From UBA995 sp035477115 (GTDB lineage: Bacteria > Bacillota > Sulfobacillia > UBA995), in the NCBI GenBank assembly GCA_035477115.1, contig DATIKW010000021.1, positions 1 through 28,399 on the forward strand: DNA of 28,399 nucleotides. Reading direction: 5' to 3'. The notes beneath the pieces are model-generated. The model did not search any database. It saw nothing but the letters and a program-made list of their open reading frames with translations, and was not told the DNA's origin. Below are positions 6,977-14,429 of the stretch, piece by piece. A program made the position numbers and the translations under genes. Each line of letters starts with the position of its first letter. Position 1 is the stretch's first letter.

Positions 6977-8071
6977 TCAGCCGATCGCGCGGAAGCGACC
7001 CTGTAGTTTCTGCACTACCTGGGGGAGCGTAGTATACTCCATCTGGTCGAGATCGAGCCGGTGGGGCTCGAAGGGACCGAGCTGGCGCATGTAGTCGGCA
7101 ATCATCCCGGCCGTCTGGCGTGCCCGATCATAAGAGATGTCACTGAAGAAGTCCTGGGGGCCCACCAGCTTGCCCCGGCACAGCTGGAATCCCAGAGCCA
7201 CCACCCGGGGCGGGCCGTCGAAGCGGGTCGGCCGCGCATCCGCTTGACTCACCGGCATCAAAGGACCCCAGTGGGAGCCGCGCATCCATCCCGATACCAG
7301 GTGGGGCGTGGCAAAGGGTTCCAGCGCTTCCCCGACCGCGGGGAACCCATTCTGGCAGCGAACGATGCACACCGGGTCGTCCTTGCCCACGTACCTCCCA
7401 GCTATCAGGTTGAGCTTCTGAGTGGAGGATACGGAGGCGATCAGGCCGGTCTGCCGCGAGCGAACCGACCGGATCGCAAACCGGCCGGGGGCGCCGATGA
7501 ACACCAGCAAGTCGTACATGTCCTCGGGCAGGTCGAAGTCGACCAGCTTGTGCTCCAGGAAGTCCTGCACCTCGAAACGAAAGCCGTCATGCAGCTTCGG
7601 GTCGATGACCAGGCCCGCGGTGTTGAAGGGATCGCCAAACATCTTGTAAAGCGGGTAGTTCCAAGCCCCCGGGGAAGTCTTATCGGCCATGAAGACGATC
7701 ACCGGCTCGCTCTCCCGCTCCTCGAGTTCCATCTCGGCGACGCCCGGACCCATCCCCCGGACATTACCGGAGAAGGCATCGCTGAGCAGGTCCTGTCCGG
7801 CACCGTACAGCTTCTTGTCCCGGGCAATCGCCGTGCAGGAGATGAACACATCCCAGGCCAGGCGATGTACGGGAGCATGGTCGACTCCGTGCCGATGGGT
7901 CATGATCAGGTTCAAGTCGTCGCCGACGGTCGCGACCTGGAAATCCTCCAACAGCGTCGATTGGGTGAGGTGCCGCTGGGCCTCATCTACCAGTGCCGGA
8001 TGAACTGAGCAGTGCCCGACGAAACCACCGATGTCCGCTTTGATCACCGACAGCGTGAGCCTATCCCCCAA
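6977..8071 (-). CDS. fbp: Bifunctional fructose-1,6-bisphosphate aldolase/phosphatase (class V FBPase)
   Basis: Condenses dihydroxyacetone phosphate with glyceraldehyde 3-phosphate to fructose 1,6-bisphosphate and then removes the 1-phosphate, giving fructose 6-phosphate for gluconeogenesis. This is the archaeal-type enzyme also found in deep-branching and thermophilic bacteria. At 364 residues it is full length. Family blocks include LSVIKADIGGFVGHCSVHP at the start, DAFSGNVRGMGPGVAEMELE (metal-binding), FMADKTSPGAWNYPLYKMF, IAGRYVGKDDPVCIVRCQ, GWMRGSHWGPLMPV, RFDGPPRVVALGFQL and the C-terminal MEYTTLP. The start is TTG 8071 with GAGGAGG upstream. The gene follows the DRTGG protein on the same strand after 85 bases and may be cotranscribed. 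Its presence suggests growth on C2 compounds or CO2-derived carbon. Confidence 0.95.
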   Translation of the reverse strand: MGDRLTLSVIKADIGGFVGHCSVHPALVDEAQRHLTQSTLLEDFQVATVGDDLNLIMTHRHGVDHAPVHRLAWDVFISCTAIARDKKLYGAGQDLLSDAFSGNVRGMGPGVAEMELEERESEPVIVFMADKTSPGAWNYPLYKMFGDPFNTAGLVIDPKLHDGFRFEVQDFLEHKLVDFDLPEDMYDLLVFIGAPGRFAIRSVRSRQTGLIASVSSTQKLNLIAGRYVGKDDPVCIVRCQNGFPAVGEALEPFATPHLVSGWMRGSHWGPLMPVSQADARPTRFDGPPRVVALGFQLCRGKLVGPQDFFSDISYDRARQTAGMIADYMRQLGPFEPHRLDLDQMEYTTLPQVVQKLQGRFRAIG

Positions 8072-8156
8072 CCCCCGATCCCTCCTCGAACCGTGTGGTG
8101 TCGCCGCCTACAGCAGCGGCTGTCCCTCCTCACCATACCACCGGCTGCAGACGAGA

Positions 8157-9260
8157 TCAATTGGACCGCGGCGGCGGCAGGCGCAGACTGCTCATCAGCC
8201 GCTCGTGATCGCAGCCCTGGTCGAAACCGTCTCGCACCGCGTCAATGGCTCGACGGTCGTCAGCCCGGATCTTGCGCGATACCTCGTGCATGCGCCCCAG
8301 TGCTCCGTAGGTGTCGTAGTGGACGAGGATGACGGGGACTCCCCGCTCCGCCGCCCGGGCAATCACCCGGACATCCGGGTACAGGCCGCCGGTCAGGATG
8401 ATCGCGGCCGTGTTCGTCTCGAGTGCGGCTAGCGCCAAGTCGGCCCGGTCCCCGCCGGTGACCAGCGCCTTGTTGGCCACTGCGCCCCGCCGGAGATAGC
8501 TGAGGGCGCTCTCCAGCGTCATCGCCCCCACCAGAATGTCCTCTACCTGGCGGTGCAGGTTCTCCTCCCCTGCCAGGATATCGCCGCCCAATGCCTTATG
8601 GAACTCGGCCACCGTAGGCGCCGATATCTCCAGGTTACGGGCGATTACTCCCAGGACGGGCAAGCCTCGGGCCTCCAGAATCGGAGCGTAGAGCCCTCTG
8701 ACTTTGTCGAGCAGGGTCCGCGGCACATCGTTGAAGATCGTGCCCAATATGGGGATCTCCCTGGCCCGCAAGTAGTCGTTAGCGAGGATGGTCTGATCCA
8801 GACTGAAATCGTCCTCGACTCGGCAGATGTAGATGGCGCCGGCGCCGAAGTCCCGGCAGAGGCTGGCCGCGTCCAGTTCCAGGCTGAGCAGTACATGCGG
8901 TGCCGTGCCTTCGATTACCGTGACCGCCGCCTTGCCGGCCACGCGGCGAAAAGACTCGATGATCGCCCGTCGATCCTCTTCCGGGCGCACGTACTTCTGA
9001 AGATAGTGCGGCCCCGCGACCAGCCGGGCCGGTCGGTCAGCCGCGTCTGCCATTCCGAGCACCTCTTGCATGAGCAAGGTGTCTTCATCGGTGCCCGCTG
9101 CCGTCAGTCCGGCCGGTCGCACCGTGGGCTTGAAGAAGGCAACGCGATAGCCCCTGGCTTTCAGGTTCAAGCTCAGCCCCAGGCAAACGGCGGTTTTGCC
9201 GCTGCCGGCATCCCCCATGACGCAGACCGCCTGCACCGTCCCCACCTCGTCTCTAATCAT
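8157..9260 (-). CDS. BioD-like P-loop / DRTGG-domain protein
   Basis: A 367-residue protein resembling the regulatory N-terminal half of large phosphotransacetylases, without the catalytic half. The N-terminal ~200 residues are a dethiobiotin-synthetase-like P-loop fold (GDAGSGKTAVCLGLSLNL, then RGYRVAFFKPTVR). The C-terminal ~150 residues are the DRTGG region (VEDILVGAMTLESALSYL, KALVTGGDRADLALAALE, AAIILTGGLYPDVRVI). It overlaps the 3' end of the ADP-forming acetyl-CoA synthetase gene by 8 bases, so the two are translationally linked. By analogy with the phosphotransacetylase domain it may sense nucleotides or metabolites and tune acetate/acetyl-CoA flow; this is inference. Start ATG 9260. 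Confidence 0.85.
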   Translation of the reverse strand: MIRDEVGTVQAVCVMGDAGSGKTAVCLGLSLNLKARGYRVAFFKPTVRPAGLTAAGTDEDTLLMQEVLGMADAADRPARLVAGPHYLQKYVRPEEDRRAIIESFRRVAGKAAVTVIEGTAPHVLLSLELDAASLCRDFGAGAIYICRVEDDFSLDQTILANDYLRAREIPILGTIFNDVPRTLLDKVRGLYAPILEARGLPVLGVIARNLEISAPTVAEFHKALGGDILAGEENLHRQVEDILVGAMTLESALSYLRRGAVANKALVTGGDRADLALAALETNTAAIILTGGLYPDVRVIARAAERGVPVILVHYDTYGALGRMHEVSRKIRADDRRAIDAVRDGFDQGCDHERLMSSLRLPPPRSN

Positions 9261-11391
9261 TTAGTGTCACTTTCACGTCCAGGGCGCAAACCCCTTCCCC
9301 CCGCTCATAGGCGAACAGGGGATTGATGTCGAGTTCGGCAATGCTCGGGAACTCCTGCACCAGTGCGGCAATTCTCCCCAGGACGTCGATCACCGCATCC
9401 ACATCCGCCGGCGGCTTGCCGCGATAGCCTCTCAGCAGTGCGTATGCCTTCGTCTCCGACACCATTGCCTCGAGTTCCTCCCAGGTCGCTCTCGAGGCCA
9501 GGCGGAAGCTCACATCCTTCAGCAGGTTGACGTAGATCCCGCCCAGACCGAACATCAGCAAGGACCCGAATTGAACGTCCCTGCTCACCCCGATGATCAG
9601 TTCGACGCCCGGCCGCATCATCTTCTGGACTTCGACCCCGTGGATGGCGGCGCGCGGTTGATAACGCCGGGCGCTGTCGATGATCTCGAAGAAGGCATCG
9701 GTCACCTCGGACGCCGTCTTGATGTTGAGGCGAACCCCCCCGAAGTCGGTCTTGTGGAGGATCTGCGGCGAGACGATCTTGAGCGCGACCGGATAACCGA
9801 ACTGCTCGGCGAAGACCACGGCCTGCTCGGAGCCGGTAGCTAACCCTGAGGGGACCACGGGTATCCCATAGGTCTGCATCAGCTCCGCGCTCTCATCCGC
9901 CAGCAGTACCGTCCGCTGGTCTTCCCGGACGCGCCGGAGGATCGAACCCGCGCGCTCCCGGTCGACGTCTTCGATCGTGACGGGCCTGGCCGTGCGAGGC
10001 GTTCGGCGGCCGAAAGCCGCAAAGCGCGCCAGCCCGGATAGGGCGGTGACGGCCCGCTCCGGGAAGTTGAAACAGGGGGTGCCGGCGGCGATGAGTTCGC
10101 GGGTGGCGGCCGCAACGTTCTCACCGCCGAGGAAGGCGGCTACGACCGGTTTGGCAGGGTATTCCCGCCGGCGGGCAATGATCGATCTGGCGACCAGCAG
10201 CGGATCGATCACCGCCGGCCGGGTGAGCATGCAAAGCACGCTGTCCACCCCCGGATCGGCCAGTACCTGGCTGAACGCGAAGTCGTAGCGACGGTCGTCA
10301 GCGTCACCGATGACGTCGACCGGGTTATAGAAGCTGGCGGTAGGAGGCAGCCCCTGCCGTAACCGCTCGACCGTCTCCCGCGTCAGTTCCGCCATCGTCA
10401 GTCCCCGGGCCTCGACGGCGTCGGTGGCGATGATGCCGGGACCTCCCGAGTTGGTCACTATGGCCACCCGGTCGCCGGCGGGCAAGGGTTGGGTAGTGAA
10501 GGCTATGGCGAGGTCGAATAGCTCTTCCATGGTGCGGGCCCGCAGCACCCCCGCCTGACGGAAGGCCACATCGTACGCCATATCGCTGCCGGCCAGGGCG
10601 CCGGTGTGGGAGGAGGCCGCCCGGGCGCCGGCCTGGCTGGCGCCGGCCTTGAGGATGACGATGGGAGTCCTCGACCCGATGGCGGCGACGGTATTCATGA
10701 AGGCTTGGCCGTCGACCACATCCTCGACGTAGCACAAGATCACCTTGCTGTACCCGTCCGCCCCCGCTTCGCGGATGAAGTCAACCTCGGTCAGATCGGC
10801 CTTGTTGCCCAAGCTGACGAACTTGGAGAATCCCAGGCCCACCGACAGGCTCCAGTCCAGGATCGCCGCGCACACCGCCCCGCTCTGGGAGAGGAACGCG
10901 ATTTCGCCCTTGAGGGGGAAGCCGGCAGCAAAGGAGGCATTGAGCGGCGTGTGCGTGTCCATCAGCCCGAGGCAGTTGGGACCCAGCATCTTCATGCCGT
11001 ACCGGCGGACCATGGCCAGCAGGTCTTTTTCCCGCGCCAGACCTTCCTTGCCCACCTCCTTGTAGCCGGCGGTTATCACCACGAGATGGCGTACGCCATG
11101 AACGCCGCAGTCGTCGATGACGGCGGGCACGGCCGCTGTCGGCACCGCCACGACAGCCAGGTCCACCTGGCCGGGGCAGGAGGCGAGGGAGGGGAAGGTC
11201 CGCCGCCCCAGGATCTCGTCCTCCCGGGGGTTGATCGGGTAAACCGCTCCCCGATACCCGGAATCGATGATGTTCTTCAAGATAGAGTATCCGATCTTGC
11301 CGGGACTGCGGGAGGCTCCCACGACCGCAACCGCGTGGGGAGCGAACATCCCCCGCAGATCGGCAGAACCGGATTGACTTGCCTGCGCCAT
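9253..11391 (-). CDS. Acetate-CoA ligase (ADP-forming), fused alpha-beta
   Basis: Interconverts acetyl-CoA (or another acyl-CoA), ADP and phosphate with acid, CoA and ATP, giving ATP by substrate-level phosphorylation. The 712 residues hold the fused subunits: CoA-binding domain from about residue 15 (VAVVGASRSPGKIGYSILKN), succinyl-CoA-ligase-like domains with the phospho-histidine loop SSHTGALAGSD, and a C-terminal ATP-grasp domain (GYPVALKIVSPQILHKTDFG) ending LDINPLFAY. ATG 11391 is chosen over an in-frame codon at 11424 because GAGAGGAG lies 7 bases upstream. It follows the lipid-kinase gene after 42 bases and precedes the DRTGG gene with overlap. Substrate specificity (acetate versus branched or aromatic acids) cannot be read from the sequence. 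Confidence 0.93.
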   Translation of the reverse strand: MAQASQSGSADLRGMFAPHAVAVVGASRSPGKIGYSILKNIIDSGYRGAVYPINPREDEILGRRTFPSLASCPGQVDLAVVAVPTAAVPAVIDDCGVHGVRHLVVITAGYKEVGKEGLAREKDLLAMVRRYGMKMLGPNCLGLMDTHTPLNASFAAGFPLKGEIAFLSQSGAVCAAILDWSLSVGLGFSKFVSLGNKADLTEVDFIREAGADGYSKVILCYVEDVVDGQAFMNTVAAIGSRTPIVILKAGASQAGARAASSHTGALAGSDMAYDVAFRQAGVLRARTMEELFDLAIAFTTQPLPAGDRVAIVTNSGGPGIIATDAVEARGLTMAELTRETVERLRQGLPPTASFYNPVDVIGDADDRRYDFAFSQVLADPGVDSVLCMLTRPAVIDPLLVARSIIARRREYPAKPVVAAFLGGENVAAATRELIAAGTPCFNFPERAVTALSGLARFAAFGRRTPRTARPVTIEDVDRERAGSILRRVREDQRTVLLADESAELMQTYGIPVVPSGLATGSEQAVVFAEQFGYPVALKIVSPQILHKTDFGGVRLNIKTASEVTDAFFEIIDSARRYQPRAAIHGVEVQKMMRPGVELIIGVSRDVQFGSLLMFGLGGIYVNLLKDVSFRLASRATWEELEAMVSETKAYALLRGYRGKPPADVDAVIDVLGRIAALVQEFPSIAELDINPLFAYERGEGVCALDVKVTLND

Positions 11392-11433
11392 GCGTATACT
11401 CCTCTCTTCTTCTTCGCCGCTCACTCGACCGCC

Positions 11434-12312
11434 TCAGCCAACCGGTACCAGTACCTTGAGCCGGCTTGGCAGGAGTTCGAAATGATCGGGGGTATGTCCG
11501 ACCACATCGCCATCAAGATGCACGAGCAAAGGGACGTCGCCCGTTACGCTGACCCGTCGTGCCCGGCGAACGGTCACCAGCGGGTGCTCGGCCAGCCGTC
11601 CGCGAAGGAGCAGCGGGACCAGCCCTGCCAGCTCCCGAAGGTTCGCCGCATGTACCAGGGACACGTCGAACTGCCCGTCGGCCGGGTCGGCGGTCGCGGC
11701 GATGCGTATGCCCTTCCCCCAGTAGCGTCCATTGCCGACCACGACCAGAGTGCCCCGGAGCTGATGGCACGCACCGTCGAGCGTCACCGTGAGTTGCGCC
11801 GGCCGAAACTCGGGCAGCACCCGCAGGGCGGCCACGATGTATCCCGCCAGCCCGGTAGGATGACCCGCCAGGCGATACTCCTGGGCAATGCTGGCGTCCA
11901 AGCCGACCCCTGCGACATTGAGGAAGCTGCCGCGGAGCGAACTACCCAGGTCAACCTGCCGCTCGACGCCCCGGGCGAGCGTACGGCAAGCGCCCGGCAG
12001 GTCCAGGGGCAAGGCCAAAGAGTGAGCTGTACCGTTGCCGGTCCCTGCGGGGATGATCCCGAGGACGGTGTCGGTCCCCGCGAGTCCGCCCGCCACTTCG
12101 CGTATGGTGCCGTCGCCTCCCATGGCTGCGACGGTGGTGTGACCCGAGCGGGCGGCCTCGGCTGCCAGTTCCGAGAGTCCCGCCAGACCGTCATGCTGGA
12201 CCGAGGAGAACGCAAGACCTTCACGGGCAAGCATGCGCTGGACGCGCGGCCAGCATCTTGCAGCCCTGCCGGCGCCTGCGGATGGGTTCACGATGACCAG
12301 TACCGCGTCCAG
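11434..12312 (-). CDS. Diacylglycerol kinase-family lipid kinase
   Basis: Phosphorylates a lipid alcohol (diacylglycerol in DgkB) with ATP at the membrane. The DAGK catalytic domain shows VNPSAGAGRA, the nucleotide loop AAMGGDGTIREV and GIIPAGTGNGTAHSLALP, and the mid-domain SFLNVAGVGLDASIAQEY. The reading that starts at GTG 12291 would cut off the first beta strand. Extending to CTG 12312 restores DAVLVIVNPSAG and places GGGGAGG 8 bases upstream, so a CTG start is proposed (292 aa); GTG 12291 gives 285. The gene overlaps the end of pcrB by about 25 bases, so the two are tightly coupled. The pairing suggests the kinase could act on a lipid connected with the PcrB product, but ordinary diacylglycerol recycling is equally possible. 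Confidence 0.88.
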   Translation of the reverse strand: MDAVLVIVNPSAGAGRAARCWPRVQRMLAREGLAFSSVQHDGLAGLSELAAEAARSGHTTVAAMGGDGTIREVAGGLAGTDTVLGIIPAGTGNGTAHSLALPLDLPGACRTLARGVERQVDLGSSLRGSFLNVAGVGLDASIAQEYRLAGHPTGLAGYIVAALRVLPEFRPAQLTVTLDGACHQLRGTLVVVGNGRYWGKGIRIAATADPADGQFDVSLVHAANLRELAGLVPLLLRGRLAEHPLVTVRRARRVSVTGDVPLLVHLDGDVVGHTPDHFELLPSRLKVLVPVG

Positions 12313-13043
12313 TTGGAAGACCTCCCCGGCGTCGAACGCACCGCGGCCACTATCTCGGCCAGGAGTTCAGGTTCTCCCTCATGCGCCAGATTCCCGACCA
12401 CGACGGTATCGACCAGCGCTGCCATCTCGGCCGCACGTTCCGGTCGATCGATGCCCCCCCCGTAGAATGTGGGGGAACGGCTAAGCGCCCGGGCGACCTG
12501 CGCGACGAGCTGGGGATCGCCGTAGCAGCCGCTATACTCCAGGTAGACCACGGGAGCGCCGAACAACCCTTCCGCGCAACGGCCATAGGCCACCACATCC
12601 TCCGGAGACAGGGGCGCGTTCGCCCGGGTCAGCCGAGCCACAGCCGAATCGGGATTGAGCACGATGTACGCCTCCGGCACGACGGCCTGCCAGAACTCGT
12701 CCCGCCAATCAGGGAAGTCACGCAGAGCCCGCTCGTGGGCGCCGACCAGCCAGTAAGGGTCGCCGGCATTGAGCACGAAGGGGACGAGGTACAGGTCGGC
12801 TCCCAGCACCAGCGAGGCCGGCGACGACACCTCCAGAGCTACCGGTAGCCCGCAGCCCGCCACCCGTTCGAGGAGTGATCGCACGGCCGGCGGGGTGATT
12901 CCCTGGGTACCGCCCACGACCAGGGCATCGGTACCGCTCCGGAGCACGCCCGCCAATCGCCGGCCGTCGAGTGGCCGGTCAGGGTCGAGCTTCGTCAGGT
13001 GCCGCCAACCTCCCAGGCGTTCCCGCCAGGTATCCGCCAGCAC
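12288..13043 (-). CDS. pcrB: Heptaprenylglyceryl-phosphate synthase (PcrB family)
   Basis: Joins a polyprenyl diphosphate (heptaprenyl in Bacillus) to glycerol-1-phosphate, making an archaeal-style ether lipid precursor. At 251 residues it is a TIM barrel of the GGGPS/PcrB family. Seen in order are LDPDRPL, DALVVGGTQGIT, LVPFVLNAGDPYWLVGAH, EAYIVLNPDSAVARLT, VVYLEYSGCYGD, TFYGGGIDRPE (phosphate binding) and DTVVVGNLAHE. The start is GTG 13043 with GGAGG 6 bases upstream. A good promoter lies 36-65 bases upstream, so it heads the transcript that runs on through the lipid kinase and probably the acetyl-CoA synthetase. Chain length of the prenyl donor cannot be read by eye; a Bacillus-like C35 donor is inferred. 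Confidence 0.92.
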   Translation of the reverse strand: MLADTWRERLGGWRHLTKLDPDRPLDGRRLAGVLRSGTDALVVGGTQGITPPAVRSLLERVAGCGLPVALEVSSPASLVLGADLYLVPFVLNAGDPYWLVGAHERALRDFPDWRDEFWQAVVPEAYIVLNPDSAVARLTRANAPLSPEDVVAYGRCAEGLFGAPVVYLEYSGCYGDPQLVAQVARALSRSPTFYGGGIDRPERAAEMAALVDTVVVGNLAHEGEPELLAEIVAAVRSTPGRSSNWTRYWSS

Positions 13044-13078
13044 GGTTCGCCTCCACCGAGGATCCGCGACCTGCCCTG

Positions 13079-13108
13079 ATTATAGGACCGCTGTACGCCG
13101 GTCGTAAA
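13079..13108 (-). promoter_or_regulatory. Predicted sigma-A promoter of pcrB
   Basis: On the minus strand, -35 TTTACG (13103-13108; four of six matches), an 18-base spacer and a perfect -10 TATAAT (13079-13084). The -10 ends 36 bases before the GTG start of pcrB. Confidence 0.65.
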
Positions 13109-13242
13109 GGCGAACGGCGGCGGATCGGCAAAGAAACACAATACTGAGAAGCCTGACCACCGCGCGGGAAATACGCAAGTCGGATGCAGGGAATTGGGTG
13201 CGGGACGTTGGCTGATGGCTGCCCTTACGGGTGGCACCAAGG

Positions 13243-13273
13243 GGGATGATCACCTCCCTCGCGCGATCATCCC
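13243..13273. terminator. 9-bp perfect hairpin, possible terminator
   Basis: GGGATGATC (13243-13251) and GATCATCCC (13265-13273) form an exact stem with a 13-base loop. It could end oppF transcription on the minus strand or belong to a decayed plus-strand leader (see the T-box-like motif 5 bases upstream). No T tract follows on either strand. Confidence 0.4.
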
Positions 13274-13277
13274 GGCC

Positions 13278-13302
13278 GGGCGGGTTGAGAACCCGCCCCT
13301 AC
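13278..13302. repeat. Palindromic repeat, copy 2
   Basis: GGGCGGGTT-GAG-AACCCGCCC, followed by the CTAC end of the consensus. The left arm lacks the leading GTA, so this copy is slightly decayed. It is the first of three clustered copies. Confidence 0.85.
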
Positions 13303-13349
13303 CGTGAGGCGCCACGTGCCGCCACGATTCTGCAAAACCGCACCGGAGA

Positions 13350-13368
13350 GGCGGGTTGGAAACCCGCC
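13350..13368. repeat. Palindromic repeat, copy 3 (short)
   Basis: GGCGGGTT-GGA-AACCCGCC; only the inner 8 bases of each arm remain. It lies between copies 2 and 4. Confidence 0.8.
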
Positions 13369-13382
13369 ACCCTCACTGGGCC

Positions 13383-13407
13383 GGGCGGGTTGGGAACCCG
13401 CCCCTAC
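13383..13407. repeat. Palindromic repeat, copy 4, carrying the oppF stop codon
   Basis: GGGCGGGTT-GGG-AACCCGCCC followed by CTAC. Read on the minus strand, the GTAG at its edge provides the TAG stop of oppF (13404-13406). Confidence 0.85.
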
Positions 13408-14429
13408 TGCTTCTGCCTGGTCTTCCGGAAATGGCAGGCGACGAAGTGCTCCTCGCCCACATTGATGAAGGGCGGCTCCTCCTGACAGGTGGGCATCACG
13501 GCATACCGGCACCGGGTGTTGAAGTGACAGCCCAGCGGCGGATGCATGGGGCTGGGTACGTCGCCCTCGAGGATGATTCGCTCCTGCCGGTACTCCGGGT
13601 CCGGCAAGGGGATGGCCGACATCAGGGCCTCGGTGTAAGGGTGCAGCGGATTGGCGAACAACTCGTCGGACTGACATAGCTCCACAACCTGGCCGAGGTA
13701 CATCACGCCGACGCGGTCGGATATGTGTTTGACCACCGACAAGTTATGGGCGATGAACAGGTAGGTGAGGTTGAATTCGGACTGCAGATCCTCGAGCAAG
13801 TTCAGGATCTGGGACTGGATGGACACATCCAGGGCACTGACCGGCTCATCGCATATGATCAGCTTGGGGTTCAGGGCCAGGGCCCGGGCCACCCCGATCC
13901 GCTGCCGTTGGCCGCCCGAAAACTCGTGCGGGTAGCGCCGGATGTGTTGCGGATTGAGCCCCACCACGTCGAGCAAGTTCTGGACTCGCTTTTCCTTCTC
14001 GCGACCGCGGGCCACGCCATGGATTTCCAGCGCCTCACCGACGATGTCCCCGACGGTCATCCGCGGGTTCAGGGAGCTATACGGGTCCTGGAAGATGATC
14101 TGCATCTGGCGGCGCAGTCGCCGCATCTCTTCCCGGTTCAGGTCGAATACATTCTGGCCCTCGAAATACACCCGGCCTTCGGTGGGCTCGAGCAGGCGGA
14201 GGATGACGCGACCGGTCGTGGTCTTGCCGCATCCCGACTCGCCCACCAGACCAAGGGTCTCTCCCGGCCGTATGAAGAAGTTGACTCCATCGACGGCCTT
14301 CACGTTGCCCACGTGCCGGCCGAAGACGCCTCCCGTCACCGGAAACCACTTGCGCAAACCCTGCACTTCCAGGAGCATATCGCCGTGGGGCTCAAACTCG
14401 GGAACGATTGCTTCCCGCTTGCGAGGCAT
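13404..14429 (-). CDS. oppF: Peptide ABC transporter ATP-binding protein OppF/DppF
   Basis: One of the two ATPases of the peptide importer. Visible are Walker A VGESGCGKTTTGRV, Q-loop FQDPYSSLNPRMT, signature FSGGQRQRIGVARALAL, Walker B LIICDEPVSALDVS and the switch His in YLFIAHNLSVVKHISD. The C-terminal Opp-specific extension keeps the cysteines of CHFNTRCRYAVMPTC and CHFRKTR, which bind an Fe-S cluster in relatives. At 341 residues it is a normal OppF. Its ATG 14429 directly follows the oppD stop, with GAGGAGG inside the end of oppD. The last codon reads into the palindromic repeat, which supplies the TAG stop. It is the last gene of the operon. Confidence 0.93.
   Translation of the reverse strand: MPRKREAIVPEFEPHGDMLLEVQGLRKWFPVTGGVFGRHVGNVKAVDGVNFFIRPGETLGLVGESGCGKTTTGRVILRLLEPTEGRVYFEGQNVFDLNREEMRRLRRQMQIIFQDPYSSLNPRMTVGDIVGEALEIHGVARGREKEKRVQNLLDVVGLNPQHIRRYPHEFSGGQRQRIGVARALALNPKLIICDEPVSALDVSIQSQILNLLEDLQSEFNLTYLFIAHNLSVVKHISDRVGVMYLGQVVELCQSDELFANPLHPYTEALMSAIPLPDPEYRQERIILEGDVPSPMHPPLGCHFNTRCRYAVMPTCQEEPPFINVGEEHFVACHFRKTRQKQ

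Larger units (their letters stand above)
13109..13403. other. 360-base intergenic region with palindromes, no gene
   Basis: Between pcrB (ends upstream at 13043) and the 3' end of oppF (13404) there is no convincing coding frame. It contains the pcrB promoter, a T-box-like GGGTGGCACC (13229-13238, plus strand), a 9-bp inverted repeat GGGATGATC/GATCATCCC (13243-13273) and three copies of the window's palindromic repeat (13278-13407). Confidence 0.7.

Noticed and set aside
10606..12465. A 619-codon open frame on the plus strand
   Set aside because: It lies opposite the acetyl-CoA synthetase and lipid kinase genes, has no recognisable domain and has the His/Arg/Gly/Ala-rich look of antisense frames in GC-rich DNA.
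13276..13407. CRISPR array
   Set aside because: Only three unequal palindromic units with irregular gaps, the same repeat occurs singly elsewhere in the window, and no cas genes are present.
12995..13677. Frames translating the intergenic repeats (for example containing GGFRTRPY-like peptides)
   Set aside because: These peptides are translations of the palindromic repeat that recur wherever a copy lies; there is no independent coding evidence.
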